Positions 1 through 8,531 of a stretch of 64,000 nt of DNA are shown here, piece by piece. The notes beneath the pieces were generated by a model. It was not told the DNA's origin, did not search any database, and saw only the letters and a program-made list of their open reading frames with translations. Position 1 is the stretch's first letter; each line of letters begins with the position of its first letter. Made by a program: the position numbers and the translations under genes. The stretch is from an uncultured Eggerthellaceae bacterium (GTDB lineage: Bacteria; Actinomycetota; Coriobacteriia; Coriobacteriales; Eggerthellaceae), in NCBI GenBank assembly GCA_934648845.1, contig CAKUFS010000006.1:30872-94871 (forward strand). The letters run 5' to 3'.

Positions 1-89
1 GTTTCCAGCTTTTCTTTGAAGGAAAGAGAGAATGCCTTTGAGCGGGCAAACTGTTTCATGGTTACATCGCAGACGCGTACGTCTTTCAT
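1..89 (-). CDS. N-terminal fragment, probable DRE-TIM (HMGL-like) family enzyme
   Basis: Only the first 29 codons lie in the window; the gene runs off the left edge. The ATG at 87-89 follows an AAGGAG Shine-Dalgarno by six bases. The fragment begins with a beta-strand-like stretch and a CDVTMK motif, then a K/S-rich helix ending KEKLE. This resembles the start of citramalate/isopropylmalate synthases: the cimA product in this window reads YDCTLRD followed by SVEDKL at the same spacing. I infer a paralogous DRE-TIM enzyme, but 29 residues cannot fix the substrate, and the Arg of the usual motif is Lys here. Confidence 0.5.
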   Translation of the reverse strand, partial: MKDVRVCDVTMKQFARSKAFSLSFKEKLE

Positions 90-454
90 TTTTTCTCCTT
101 GTTCGTGCCTCTATATGTTCATTTGGTTCTTGCATTTTTGGGTCGTACGTTCGCGATTTCGCGTTTCGCGCTTTACGTTGCGCACGCATCAGGCGTTCGC
201 GGTCTGCGCGGTTTTGCGATTCTCGCTCTCGCGTTCTTCTTGCTTTCTGTTCTGCAAAAAAACGTACGAACCTAGTATTTTACTCTGCTTTCGCCTTTCA
301 GGGCGCGAGCAGCACTTTTACCCCACAATCAGCGCAATTCGCTGTTTTGAAATTTTCCGCATGCAACCAAAAGGGGCAACGAGCCAAGCAGGGGCAAACA
401 AAAACCGCCGACCCTCACGGACCGGCGGCTTCAATAACCCTTGAAACACGAATG
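90..454. other. Intergenic region between trigger-factor-like gene and left-edge gene
   Basis: I see no gene here. The right part holds the terminator of the trigger-factor-like gene (396-430). The left part must hold the promoter of the left-edge gene; a TAAAAT box on the minus strand near 279-284 is a possible -10, without a convincing -35. The nine-base core TTACCCCAC at 318-326 also occurs in the two 33-bp dyads at 1926 and 43846, which may be chance. Confidence 0.5.
396..430 (-). terminator. Rho-independent terminator of the trigger-factor-like gene
   Basis: On the minus strand the arms CCGCCG and CGGCGG (405-410 and 423-428), extended inward by a CC/GG pair, close a short loop and are followed directly by TTTTTGTTT. 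It lies about 25 bases past the stop codon of the 455-1783 gene. Confidence 0.85.
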
Positions 455-1783
455 CTATTCAGCAGCTTCCGTAGGAGTTTCCTGGTTGTCTTTCACCGGC
501 TCGTGAATGATTGCATGCTTCACTAAGTACTTAGCAGCGCACACGCGTTCAGCACTTTCGCGTAACACGAAATTGCGGCCAGTGTCCTCTAACTCCTTGC
601 GTACACGGGAAGGATATTGCGGATTCATGTTCTTGCATGCATCCATGATATCTTCTTCGGAAACAACCAGCTTCTTCTTGCGGAATACGGCATCCAGCGC
701 AAAGCCGGTAACCAGCTGCTGACGCGTTTGCATCATCATGAGCATATTGACTTGCTGAGCTCCACCGTTTTCCTCAAGGAATTGATCCCAGGTCATACCC
801 TGCGCGGAAATTTCCTGACGCAAGTTGTCCTGAATCATCTTGCTGGTGATTTCATATGCTTCATCGGCAATGGAACCCTGGAAACGGCTGGTCAGAGCCG
901 CGGCGGCCTGACCGCGCAGGGCGTTATCGTACTGCTCACGCTGCATGGCGGTGAACTGGTCTTCCAAGGAATGACGGAAGTCTTCCAAGCTGCGATACAT
1001 GGGCATGTAGGTCTTAACCCACTCGTCGTCGATCTCGGGAACCTGCTTTTCCTGCAGCTCCTTTACCTCAACGGTGCAGTGAACGTTCTGCATGACCTCG
1101 CCCTTTTCGGGATCCCAATCGGGAGCCTCGAACGAGAACGTCTTTGTTTCGCCCGGCTTCATGCCAATAACGGCTTCATCGAATTGCGGAGGCATGTAGC
1201 CCTCGCCAGCCGTGTAAGGACGACCCGGCGTGTTCAAGCCGGCCAGCGGCACGCCATCAACGGCGGCGTCGATGGAAATCAAGCAGGTGTCGCCCTTGCG
1301 CACTTCGTGCTGCTCGGGGGCAGTGCCGTAACCAGCATACTGTTCGGCAATGCGCTTGATCTGATCATCCACACCCGACAAATCGGGAGTAAACGGCGGG
1401 AACGTAAATTCAACGGGGTCATAGGAAGTCAGCTCGTAAGCAGGCTTCAGGGTGACCGTCATGGTAAACGCGAACTTCTTGCCGCGCTTGAATTCGGTGG
1501 TTCCCATAGGCGTGGGCGGGAACAACGGAATAATGTCTTTCTTGTCCAGAGCCATGGGGGCAATCAGCTCAAGAGCGCGACCTTGAACCATGGAGTCCAA
1601 ATCGGTAATGCCCAGCTGGTCGCGGCATGCCTGCTCGACCGTGATGTCCTTCTGCGGACGCAGACCCATTTGACTTGCAAACTCCACAGAGGCGGTGTAG
1701 AACGCCTTCGAGACGTCTTCTTCGGAGGCAACGCAATCCAGCAGATACTTGCCACCATCAATTTTCTTCTGAGTTACCTTCAT
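455..1783 (-). CDS. Trigger factor-like chaperone / peptidyl-prolyl isomerase, divergent N-terminus
   Basis: The 442-residue protein has trigger factor layout: an N-terminal domain (about 1-130), an FKBP-like middle domain (about 150-245, with a GMKPGETKTFSF strand typical of the family) and long C-terminal helical arms (about 250-430). Length fits the family (430-480). Trigger factor binds the ribosome exit tunnel through a GFRxGKxP loop; here the matching place (residues 33-45) reads VEFASQMGLRPQ and the motif is absent. I therefore think it is a paralogue with a changed docking role rather than the main tig. The ATG is preceded by GGGGGAG. The gene follows the ribosomal protein operon but is separated from it by a terminator and 394 bp, so it is probably transcribed on its own. 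Confidence 0.8.
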   Translation of the reverse strand: MKVTQKKIDGGKYLLDCVASEEDVSKAFYTASVEFASQMGLRPQKDITVEQACRDQLGITDLDSMVQGRALELIAPMALDKKDIIPLFPPTPMGTTEFKRGKKFAFTMTVTLKPAYELTSYDPVEFTFPPFTPDLSGVDDQIKRIAEQYAGYGTAPEQHEVRKGDTCLISIDAAVDGVPLAGLNTPGRPYTAGEGYMPPQFDEAVIGMKPGETKTFSFEAPDWDPEKGEVMQNVHCTVEVKELQEKQVPEIDDEWVKTYMPMYRSLEDFRHSLEDQFTAMQREQYDNALRGQAAAALTSRFQGSIADEAYEITSKMIQDNLRQEISAQGMTWDQFLEENGGAQQVNMLMMMQTRQQLVTGFALDAVFRKKKLVVSEEDIMDACKNMNPQYPSRVRKELEDTGRNFVLRESAERVCAAKYLVKHAIIHEPVKDNQETPTEAAE

Positions 1784-1925
1784 GTTTTTACTTCTCCCCC
1801 AAAAATAACTCGTATGCCATTCAACCTATTTTTTCCAACTTGAAATTGTAGCTTACCTATTGCAATATGGCAGCATAACATTAAACAAAAGAGCATTTTT
1901 TTGGGGAGCGGCGACAGTTTCCGAT

Positions 1926-1958
1926 TTGTTGTCAAATTACCCCACCTTTTGTCAACAA
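1926..1958. promoter_or_regulatory. 33-bp dyad, copy 1 (operator-like; shared with purE upstream region)
   Basis: On the minus strand the arms TTGTTGACAAA and TTTGACAACAA are inverted repeats of 11 bases with one mismatch, around an 11-base centre AGGTGGGGTAA. The left arm and centre (22 bases) recur exactly at 43846-43878 upstream of purE. The left arm contains a TTGACA that could be a -35 box. The position, 143 bp upstream of a minus-strand gene, suggests an operator or promoter element; the binding protein is unknown. Confidence 0.55.
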
Positions 1959-2041
1959 TTCTCGCACCACCCGCAACGTTCGCTCGCTGCCCGCCTGCAG
2001 CCCGGCCGTTCGCCCGCTCCCTTCGCACGCCCCAATGCATA

Positions 2042-2074
2042 TAAAAAAGAGCCCCCTCTGATGAGGAGGCTCTT
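2042..2074 (-). terminator. Rho-independent terminator after rplW
   Basis: On the minus strand the arms AGAGCCTCCTC and GAGGGGGCTCT flank the loop ATCA and run into TTTTTTAT. It lies about 100 bases downstream of rplW and closes the rpsL-to-rplW transcription unit. Confidence 0.9.
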
Positions 2075-2177
2075 GCGAGTTCTCTTTTCGGTGCAACGAG
2101 CGAACTGATTCGCCCGACGTGCATCTGAACAGGTTGTGCGCCACTAACGGCGCAACATCAAGCGTTAAATCACCTGA

Positions 2178-2462
2178 TTAGGCGCCAAAGATCTCAATCT
2201 TCTCGCCGGGAGCAAGCGTAACCATAGCCTTTTTCCAGGTACGGGTCTTGCCCTGAATGCCACGACGCTGCTTCGGCTTCGGCTTCACGTTCAGCGTGTT
2301 CACCTTGGTCACCTTCACGTTGAAGATAGCGGTGATAGCCTGAGCGATTTCCACCTTGTTGGAGGTCTTAGCAACCTCGAACGTGTAGGTGTTCTTCTCC
2401 ATCATGTCGTAGCTGTGCTCGGTGATAACCGGGCGAATGATAACCTCGCGAGGATCCTTCAT
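2178..2462 (-). CDS. rplW: 50S ribosomal protein L23 (uL23)
   Basis: The 94-residue product matches uL23 in length and pattern (start MKDPREVIIRPVITEHS, then the KKxRR-type loop region KPKPKQRRGIQGK). uL23 sits at the peptide exit tunnel and is the docking point for trigger factor and signal recognition particle. Its ATG overlaps the rplD stop by one base (TAATG), so the two are translationally coupled. It is the last gene of the operon here; in most bacteria rplB would follow directly, but a terminator follows instead. Confidence 0.97.
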   Translation of the reverse strand: MKDPREVIIRPVITEHSYDMMEKNTYTFEVAKTSNKVEIAQAITAIFNVKVTKVNTLNVKPKPKQRRGIQGKTRTWKKAMVTLAPGEKIEIFGA

Positions 2463-3085
2463 TATGCGAGCACCTCCTGAATGCGCTCCAGTGCTTCAGA
2501 GGTCACAATGAGCTTCTTGTTGTCCAAGAAGTCATAGGTGTTCATGAAAGCAACGGGGATAACAGTAACAGACTTGATGTTGCGGAAGGACAAGAATGCG
2601 TTGATGTCGTCGTCGCCGATGAAAACGGTGCTACGGCCTTCAACACCCAAAGCCTTCAGTGCAGCAACAGCAGCCTTGGTAGACGGCTGCTCGAAGTCGA
2701 ACTTGTCAACAACGATAAGCTCACCATCAGCCAGTTTAGCGGACAGCGCAGAGCGCATAGCCAGCTTGATCTCCTTCTTGTTGACCTTGATGTCGTAAGA
2801 ACGAGGATGCGGGCCAAACACAATGCCGCCACCGGGCATCTGCGGAGCACGGCTGGTACCCTGACGAGCGTTGCCGGTGCCCTTCTGACGGAACGGCTTC
2901 TTGCCGCCGCCCCTCACTTGACCACGAGTAAGGGTATTGCTCGTGCCCTGACGCCAAGAAGCACGCTGTGCGCGTACAACCTGATGCATCACAGGCACGT
3001 TCGGCTCAATGCCGAACACGGAGTCTGCGAGCTCGGCTGCGCCGGCACCCTGACCCTTCGTGTCTTTGATCTCAATAGTTGCCAT
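2462..3085 (-). CDS. rplD: 50S ribosomal protein L4 (uL4)
   Basis: The 207-residue product has uL4 hallmarks: the R-rich tunnel loop RGGGKKPFRQKGTGNARQG (about residues 62-80) and a C-terminal Rossmann-like half. I chose the ATG at 3083-3085 because GAGGAG lies nine bases upstream; a TTG two codons earlier is too close to that site. uL4 lines the exit tunnel and in enterobacteria also represses the S10 operon; whether it does so here cannot be read from the sequence. Confidence 0.97.
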   Translation of the reverse strand: MATIEIKDTKGQGAGAAELADSVFGIEPNVPVMHQVVRAQRASWRQGTSNTLTRGQVRGGGKKPFRQKGTGNARQGTSRAPQMPGGGIVFGPHPRSYDIKVNKKEIKLAMRSALSAKLADGELIVVDKFDFEQPSTKAAVAALKALGVEGRSTVFIGDDDINAFLSFRNIKSVTVIPVAFMNTYDFLDNKKLIVTSEALERIQEVLA

Positions 3086-3114
3086 ATTCAATAGCTCCTC
3101 AACTTGCTCGAAAA

Positions 3115-3753
3115 TTAAGCCATACGGACACGGACAATGCCGTCTTTGCCACCAGGAATGGCGCCCTTGACCAGAATCAGATTCTGCTCTTCGTCAACGC
3201 GCACAACCTTCAGGTTCTTCACCGTAACGGTGTCGCAACCCATGTGGCCCGGAAGGCGAACGCCCTTGAAAACGCGGGACGGCGTTGCGCACTGACCGAT
3301 AGAACCGGGAGCGCGATGGAAGTGTGCACCGTGTCCACCAGGACCGCCAGCAAAGCCGTAGCGCTTCATAACGCCAGCGAAGCCCTTGCCCTTGGACGTG
3401 CCCTGAACGTCAACCTTCTTCGTATCAGCGAAAGCAGCAACGGTCACGGCATCGCCAATTTTGTAGTCGGCAGCGTTCTCAACGCGAACCTCGCGCAGGT
3501 AGCGAGCAGGCTCGGCACCCTGCTTGGCGAAATGGCCAGCCATAGGCTTGTTCAGGCGGGGAGCACCAGACTGCTTGAAGTAGCGAACTGCGCCAAAGCC
3601 CAGCTGAACTGCTTCATAGCCATCGGTAGCGGTGGTCTTCACCTGGCAAACCTTGTTAGGCTCAGCCTGGATAACGGTGACGGGGACCAGGTTGTCGTTC
3701 TCGTCCCAGATCTGGGTCATGCCGATCTTCTTACCATAAATCGTGTTAATCAT
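3115..3753 (-). CDS. rplC: 50S ribosomal protein L3 (uL3)
   Basis: The 212-residue product starts MINTIYGKKIGMTQIWDE and holds the conserved loop GPGGHGAHFHRAPGSIGQ (about residues 134-151) that reaches toward the peptidyl transferase centre. Length and order between rpsJ and rplD are standard for the S10 cluster. The stop of rpsJ and the start of rplC are 11 bases apart, consistent with one transcript. Confidence 0.97.
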   Translation of the reverse strand: MINTIYGKKIGMTQIWDENDNLVPVTVIQAEPNKVCQVKTTATDGYEAVQLGFGAVRYFKQSGAPRLNKPMAGHFAKQGAEPARYLREVRVENAADYKIGDAVTVAAFADTKKVDVQGTSKGKGFAGVMKRYGFAGGPGGHGAHFHRAPGSIGQCATPSRVFKGVRLPGHMGCDTVTVKNLKVVRVDEEQNLILVKGAIPGGKDGIVRVRMA

Positions 3754-3764
3754 ATCAGCACCCC

Positions 3765-4073
3765 CTACAGCTTGATCTCAATGTCAACGCCAGCCGGAAG
3801 ATCGAGACGCATCAGAGAGTCAACCGTGTTGCTGGTGGGCTCAAGGATGTCAATGAGACGCTTGTGAGTGCGCATCTCGAACTGCTCACGAGAGTCCTTG
3901 TTCACATGCGGGGAACGGATAACGCAGTACATGTTGCGCTCCGTGGGCAGGGGAATAGGACCGGAAACCTTTGCGCCCGTCTTCTGAGCGGTATCGACAA
4001 TGAGCTTGGTGGACTGATCCACAATCTCATGATCGTAGCCCTTAAGGCGGATGCGAATCTTTTGATTAGCCAC
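3765..4073 (-). CDS. rpsJ: 30S ribosomal protein S10 (uS10)
   Basis: The 102-residue product is a full-length uS10 with the [17 protein letters not shown] start and the [17 protein letters not shown] RNA-binding loop (here [13 protein letters not shown]). The start codon is GTG, placed seven bases after GGAGGT. S10 also serves as NusE in transcription antitermination. It follows fusA by 33 bp with no tuf gene between. A TATAAT box lies in that gap on the minus strand but lacks a clear -35, so an internal promoter is only possible. Confidence 0.97.
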   Translation of the reverse strand: MANQKIRIRLKGYDHEIVDQSTKLIVDTAQKTGAKVSGPIPLPTERNMYCVIRSPHVNKDSREQFEMRTHKRLIDILEPTSNTVDSLMRLDLPAGVDIEIKL

Positions 4074-4106
4074 TTACCTTACCTCCAATTATAGTGGGCA
4101 AACGCC

Positions 4107-6227
4107 TTACGCGTTCGCACCAGCCTTGCTGATGATTTCTTCCTGAATGTTCTTCGGAACGGCCTCATAAGAGTCGAACTGCATGGTGTAAGAAGCACGA
4201 CCCTGCGTACCGGAACGAAGATCAGTTGCGTAACCGAACATGTTGCTCAGCGGAACCTTCGCGGAAACGATAGCGGCGTTGCCACGCTTGTCCTGGCCCT
4301 GAATCAGGCCACGACGCGAGGGGATGTCGCCCATAACGAAGCCGATGTATTCTTCAGGAGTCTCGACCTCAACCGCCATCATCGGCTCCAAGATCACGGG
4401 AGCGCCCTTCTTCAAAGCATCCTTGATAGCCATGGAACCAGCGATCTTGAACGCTGCTTCAGAAGAGTCAACTTCGTGGTAAGAACCGTCGATCAGCTCA
4501 ACGCGAACATCTTCAACCGGGTAACCAGCCAAAACGCCGGAGTTCAAAGCCTCCTGAATACCCTTGTCGATGGAAGGAATGTATTCCTTGGGAACCACGC
4601 CGCCAACGATCTTGTTCTCGAAGGAGTAGCCCTCGCCCGGCTCGGTCGGATACATGTTGATAACAGCATGACCGTACTGACCACGACCACCAGACTGACG
4701 AACGAACTTGCCCTCGGCACCCATAACGGGCTTCGTGGCGGATTCGCGGTAAGCAACCTGGGGTTTACCAACGTTAGCCTCAACCTTGAACTCGCGCAGC
4801 AGACGGTCAATGATGATTTCCAGGTGCAACTCGCCCATGCCAGCAATGATGGTCTGACCGGTCTCATGGTTGGTGGTCACGCGGAACGTCGGGTCTTCTT
4901 CAGCGAGCTTCTGCAAAGCGATGTCCATCTTCGCCTGCTCAGCCTTGGTCTTGGGCTCAACAGCAATGTCGATAACCGGATCAGCGAACTGCATGGACTC
5001 AAGAATGATAGGTGCACCCTCGCTGCACAGCGTGTCGCCCGTGCCGGTATCCTTCAAGCCAACAACAGCAACGATGTCGCCCGCGGAGCAGTGGTCAATG
5101 TCGATACGCTGGTTGGAGTGCATCTGCAGCAGACGGCCAATGCGCTCTTTCTTGCCGCCCTTGGTGGCGTTGATCACGTAGCTGCCGGAATCCAGCGAGC
5201 CGGAATACACACGCAGATAGGTCAGCTTGCCCACATACGGGTCGGTCATGATCTTGAATGCCAAAGCAGCAAACGGTGCCTTGGGATCGGAAGGACGCTC
5301 ATCCTCTTCGCCCGTCTCGGGGTTCGTACCCTTGATGGGGGGAACATCAACCGGAGAAGGCATGTAGTCAACAACAGCGTCGAGCATTTCCTGAACACCC
5401 TTGTTCTTGTAAGCGGAGCCCACGAAAACAGGGTTGAGCTTGCATGCAATAACGCCCTTACGGATAGCAGCCTTAATTTCCTCGACGGTAACGTCTTCTT
5501 CCATCAGGACTTTCTCCATCAAGTCGTCGTCGCAGTCGGCGGCAGCATCCAGGAGTTCCTGGTACTTCTCGTCAACCAAGTCAACGAACTCAGCGGGAAT
5601 CTCGTCCATAGGCTCAGGGTAGGTCATGCCCTTGTCGTCGGCCTTGAAGTCCCAAGCGGTCTTGGTAACCAGGTCGATAACGCCCCAGAAGTTGTCCTCG
5701 GCACCCATGGGGATCTGAGCCGCAACAGCGTTAGCGCCCAAGCGATCCTTCATGGTCTGAATCGCGTGGAAGTAGTCAGCGCCCACGCGGTCGTACTTGT
5801 TGATGAAGGCGATGCGAGGAACGCCATAGCGCTCGGCCTGACGCCAAACGGTCTCAGACTGAGGCTGAACGCCAGCAACGGCGTCGAACACGGCAACAGC
5901 ACCGTCAAGAACGCGCAACGAGCGCTCTACTTCAGCGGTGAAGTCAACGTGGCCCGGGGTGTCGATGATCTGGAAGCGGTAGGTCTTACCGTCTGCGGCA
6001 CCACCCGGGTACTTCCAAAAGCAGGTGGTAGCAGCGGAAGTAATGGTTACGCCGCGCTCCTGCTCCTGAACCATCCAGTCCATGGTAGCAGCGCCATCAT
6101 GAACTTCGCCGACCTTGTGGGTCTTGCCTGTGTAGTACAGGATGCGTTCAGTCGTAGTGGTCTTGCCGGCATCGATGTGGGCCATGATGCCAATATTACG
6201 AGTATCTTCAAGCGTAGTCTTTGCCAT
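4107..6227 (-). CDS. fusA: Elongation factor G
   Basis: The 706-residue GTPase has all EF-G domains: G1 motif [13 protein letters not shown] (about 16-28), the DTPGHVDF G3 motif, NKYD G4, then domains II to V with the domain IV tip region [13 protein letters not shown] moves tRNA and mRNA after peptide bond formation and, with RRF, recycles ribosomes. It keeps the usual str-operon place after rpsG (15 bp gap). The usual downstream tuf gene is missing at this locus. Length is normal (690-705). Confidence 0.98.
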   Translation of the reverse strand: MAKTTLEDTRNIGIMAHIDAGKTTTTERILYYTGKTHKVGEVHDGAATMDWMVQEQERGVTITSAATTCFWKYPGGAADGKTYRFQIIDTPGHVDFTAEVERSLRVLDGAVAVFDAVAGVQPQSETVWRQAERYGVPRIAFINKYDRVGADYFHAIQTMKDRLGANAVAAQIPMGAEDNFWGVIDLVTKTAWDFKADDKGMTYPEPMDEIPAEFVDLVDEKYQELLDAAADCDDDLMEKVLMEEDVTVEEIKAAIRKGVIACKLNPVFVGSAYKNKGVQEMLDAVVDYMPSPVDVPPIKGTNPETGEEDERPSDPKAPFAALAFKIMTDPYVGKLTYLRVYSGSLDSGSYVINATKGGKKERIGRLLQMHSNQRIDIDHCSAGDIVAVVGLKDTGTGDTLCSEGAPIILESMQFADPVIDIAVEPKTKAEQAKMDIALQKLAEEDPTFRVTTNHETGQTIIAGMGELHLEIIIDRLLREFKVEANVGKPQVAYRESATKPVMGAEGKFVRQSGGRGQYGHAVINMYPTEPGEGYSFENKIVGGVVPKEYIPSIDKGIQEALNSGVLAGYPVEDVRVELIDGSYHEVDSSEAAFKIAGSMAIKDALKKGAPVILEPMMAVEVETPEEYIGFVMGDIPSRRGLIQGQDKRGNAAIVSAKVPLSNMFGYATDLRSGTQGRASYTMQFDSYEAVPKNIQEEIISKAGANA

Positions 6228-6242
6228 GTTAAGTCACTCGCC

Positions 6243-6713
6243 TTAGAAACGATAGTGGGAGAATGCACGGTTGGATTCAGCCATCTTGTAGGTGTCTTCG
6301 CGCTTCTTCACGGCGGCACCGGTGTTGTTGGCTGCATCCATGATTTCTGCGGCCAGGCGCTCGATCATGGTGTGCTCTTTACGCTTGCGGGAGTAGTCCA
6401 CCAACCAGCGGATAGCCAGCTGAGTAGAACGACGGGAGTTGACCTCCATAGGCACCTGGTAAGTAGCGCCACCAACACGCTTCGGCTTTACTTCCAAGGT
6501 GGGGCGAATGTTGTCCATGGCCTTCTTGAACACGGTCAGGGCATCTTCGCCAGTCTTTTCCTCAACACGATCAAAAGCGCCATACACAATGCGCTCGGCA
6601 AGGGACTTCTTGCCATCAAGCATAACCTTGTTGATCAGCTGGGAAACAAGACGGTTGTTGTACTTTGCGTCCGGCGTGGTTTCACGACGGACAGCTGCTG
6701 CACGACGCGGCAT
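6243..6713 (-). CDS. rpsG: 30S ribosomal protein S7 (uS7)
   Basis: The 156-residue product matches uS7 from [15 protein letters not shown] to the C-terminal [14 protein letters not shown]7 nucleates assembly of the 30S head and contacts the E-site tRNA. The ATG follows AAAGG by seven bases. It lies 106 bp downstream of rpsL. In E. coli S7 represses the str operon by binding the rpsL-rpsG gap; the gap size is similar here, but I did not establish the hairpin. Confidence 0.97.
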   Translation of the reverse strand: MPRRAAAVRRETTPDAKYNNRLVSQLINKVMLDGKKSLAERIVYGAFDRVEEKTGEDALTVFKKAMDNIRPTLEVKPKRVGGATYQVPMEVNSRRSTQLAIRWLVDYSRKRKEHTMIERLAAEIMDAANNTGAAVKKREDTYKMAESNRAFSHYRF

Positions 6714-6819
6714 AGTAATACCTTTCTCTCATGCGCGCTTCGGGATGCTTTTTCGCATCCATTAGGCCGCTGGAATCCTTTGATTCCCTGTTGTAATGCG
6801 ACCCGCGCGACTTACTTCA

Positions 6820-7191
6820 TTATTTGGGGCGCTTAGCTCCATAACGGCTGCGAGCCTGACGACGCTTATCAACTGCGTTGCAGTCCAAAGCTGCGCGGAT
6901 GACCTTGTAACGAACACCAGGAAGGTCCTTTACACGACCGCCGCGGATAAGCACCATGCTGTGCTCCTGCAGGTTGTGGCCAATACCGGGGATATAGGCC
7001 GTTACTTCCATTCCGTTTACCAGACGTACACGGCAAACCTTACGAAGAGCGGAGTTCGGCTTCTTGGGGGTAGTGGTGTAAACACGAGTGCACACGCCAC
7101 GCTTCTGCGGGTTACCCTTCAGTGCCGGGGTCTTCTTCTTGTCGACCGTCTTCTGGCGTCCTTTACGGACCAGTTGGTTGATAGTAGGCAA
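6820..7191 (-). CDS. rpsL: 30S ribosomal protein S12 (uS12)
   Basis: The 123-residue product is a full-length uS12: [13 protein letters not shown] start, the decoding-centre loop [11 protein letters not shown] and the [16 protein letters not shown] loop. Lysines at the positions tied to streptomycin sensitivity are present (TPKKPN, K in the usual K43 position). The start codon is TTG, six bases after AAGGAG. It is the first gene of the operon, 243 bp downstream of a good sigma-A promoter, leaving a long untranslated leader. Confidence 0.97.
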   Translation of the reverse strand: MPTINQLVRKGRQKTVDKKKTPALKGNPQKRGVCTRVYTTTPKKPNSALRKVCRVRLVNGMEVTAYIPGIGHNLQEHSMVLIRGGRVKDLPGVRYKVIRAALDCNAVDKRRQARSRYGAKRPK

Positions 7192-7433
7192 AGCGATTCT
7201 CCTTCTTTTTCACCCAGCAGCTTGATTTCAAGCCGCTCAACCTTTAGGGACTTCATCCTGAAGCCCTGCCAATAATTTCGAGCTGTGTCTTTTCGCCCTC
7301 GTGAGTTAGGCGAAAACGAGCTCCCTACCTGCCCTTTTGCGCTTCGTGAGATTTTCGCGCCAGGACATTTTTTCGGGTGCGCTCAGCTGTTGCGCACGCG
7401 AAGCAACGTCTTCTCATAAAGACGCGAGGATGC

Positions 7434-7462
7434 AATTTAAAGGATAAAATGCAGCTTGTCAA
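7434..7462 (-). promoter_or_regulatory. Sigma-A-type promoter of the rpsL operon
   Basis: Minus-strand TTGACA (7457-7462), a 17-bp spacer and TAAATT (7434-7439) form a near-consensus housekeeping promoter pointing at rpsL. The implied leader before the rpsL TTG is about 235 bases, long enough for leader-based control. Confidence 0.8.
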
Positions 7463-7805
7463 ACGCCACGCGCCCGGGCGTGTCTATATCCCCATTTTCT
7501 GCACATTTGGAAGGAGAAGGCGGAAGACGGGCTGCGAGCTTCAGGCGACGCGGCAAGCACGGGACCCGCGAAAAGGAGGGGCGCAGACGGAAGACGGGCC
7601 GCGAGCACTCCTGACGCACCGAAAGCGGCCTGCGCACGCGAAGGCAGCAAGCGCGATCAAAAAACAGGACGAGCAAGGCGAATGGGTGCGGACACAACCG
7701 CCCCCACCCGCACGCAGACGCAGCCGCTTCGATCCGCAGGGCACCACCGCGCGCCCGCACGTAGCTAATTCGACCCGCAGGATACCACCGCGCCACCGCC
7801 CTCCT
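7463..7805. other. G+C-rich non-coding stretch between rpsL promoter and rpmE terminator
   Basis: I see no convincing gene. The segment is much richer in G+C than its neighbours and contains two degenerate direct repeats: GGAAGACGGG(C/T) near 7521 and 7588, and CGA(T/C)CCGCAGG followed by ACCACCGCG near 7731 and 7770. Reading frames across it have low-complexity Arg/Ala/Pro content and no ribosome binding site. It may be a decayed region or an untranslated RNA; I cannot tell. Confidence 0.4.
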
Positions 7806-7845
7806 AGAAAGAAAATCGCCCCCGGGCGCAAACCCAAGGACGATT
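7806..7845 (-). terminator. Rho-independent terminator of rpmE
   Basis: On the minus strand AATCGTCCTTGGG and CCCGGGGGCGATT pair over 13 positions (three G-U pairs) around a six-base loop, followed by TTCTTT. It lies 26 bases after the rpmE stop codon. Confidence 0.8.
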
Positions 7846-7871
7846 CCAGATGCAAGATTGTCTGTCGAGAT

Positions 7872-8288
7872 TTACTCGGCAGCAACTTCCTCTGCCGGCG
7901 CAGCCTCTTCAGCAGGAGCAGCTTCTTCAGCAACAGCCTGCTCGGCAGCCTTAGCGGCGTAAGCAGCAGCACGCTCTGCCTTAGCAGCAGCCTTAGCCTC
8001 ACGCTCGGCCTTCTTTGCAGCCTCAAGTTCAGCAGCCTTTGCAGCCTTCTCTGCCTTCTTTGCAGCCTCACGCTGAGCAACCATATCCTTTGCAGAACCG
8101 AACTTGTCGGCAAAGCGCTGGACGCGTCCACCGGTGTCGATGAGCTTCTGCGTACCCGTGAAGAACGGATGGCAGGCGCTGCAGATATCAACCCTGAGTT
8201 CAGACTTGGTGGAACGGGTGACGAACGTGTTTCCGCAGGTGCAGCGAACGGTGCACTCCACGTAATCCGGATGAATTCCTTGCTTCAT
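7872..8288 (-). CDS. rpmE: 50S ribosomal protein L31 (bL31) with long Ala/Glu/Lys tail
   Basis: Residues 1-70 are a zinc-binding (C+ type) bL31: CTCGN with Cys16 and Cys18, then [12 protein letters not shown] with Cys37 and Cys40. The usual protein ends near residue 70-80. Here about 65 more residues follow, first a K/A/E-rich helical run and then an acidic EEAAPAEE repeat. The tail is likely a charged helix exposed on the ribosome surface. The ATG follows AAGGAG. Free-standing, with its own terminator. Confidence 0.93.
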   Translation of the reverse strand: MKQGIHPDYVECTVRCTCGNTFVTRSTKSELRVDICSACHPFFTGTQKLIDTGGRVQRFADKFGSAKDMVAQREAAKKAEKAAKAAELEAAKKAEREAKAAAKAERAAAYAAKAAEQAVAEEAAPAEEAAPAEEVAAE

Positions 8289-8477
8289 TTTTGGTTCTCC
8301 TTAATGCCTTGGTTTCCGACCAAAGCTAGACATAAGCCTTGATACTTTATCACATTTTTCTCGAATAGCAAGCGTTTTGTTTTGCGGGAAGGGAAAAGGA
8401 GGTCGCGGGAGCTCCAGAGCAAAACGGCGAGTACCCCTGATTTCCTTCCCACAGCAACCATACATGAGAAAATAGTA

Positions 8478-8508
8478 TTGACTTGCACGTTGTGTGCAGA
8501 TTTATGAT
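8478..8508 (+). promoter_or_regulatory. MerR-type promoter with 19-bp spacer and dyad operator
   Basis: TTGACT (8478-8483) and TATGAT (8503-8508) are separated by 19 bp, the over-long spacer typical of promoters that MerR-family proteins activate by DNA distortion. The spacer contains the inverted repeat TGCAC-GTTGT-GTGCA. It lies 24 bp upstream of the merR-like gene, so autoregulation of the five-gene operon is the natural reading. Confidence 0.75.
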
Positions 8509-8531
8509 ATTCGCAATGAAGGAGGCAGGAA

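Larger units (their letters stand above)
1784..2177. other. Intergenic region after the ribosomal operon
   Basis: The stretch has no gene. It contains the terminator behind rplW (2042-2074) and a 33-bp dyad (1926-1958) that recurs upstream of purE. The segment nearest the trigger-factor-like gene is A+T-rich and should carry its promoter; a TACAAT box on the minus strand near 1845-1850 is a possible -10, but I find no good -35. Confidence 0.5.

Noticed and set aside
4476..6836. Open frame of 786 codons on the plus strand
   Set aside because: It is antisense to fusA and rpsG, whose products are unmistakable. Codon bias of those genes leaves few stops in this frame; the translation matches no family and has no ribosome site.
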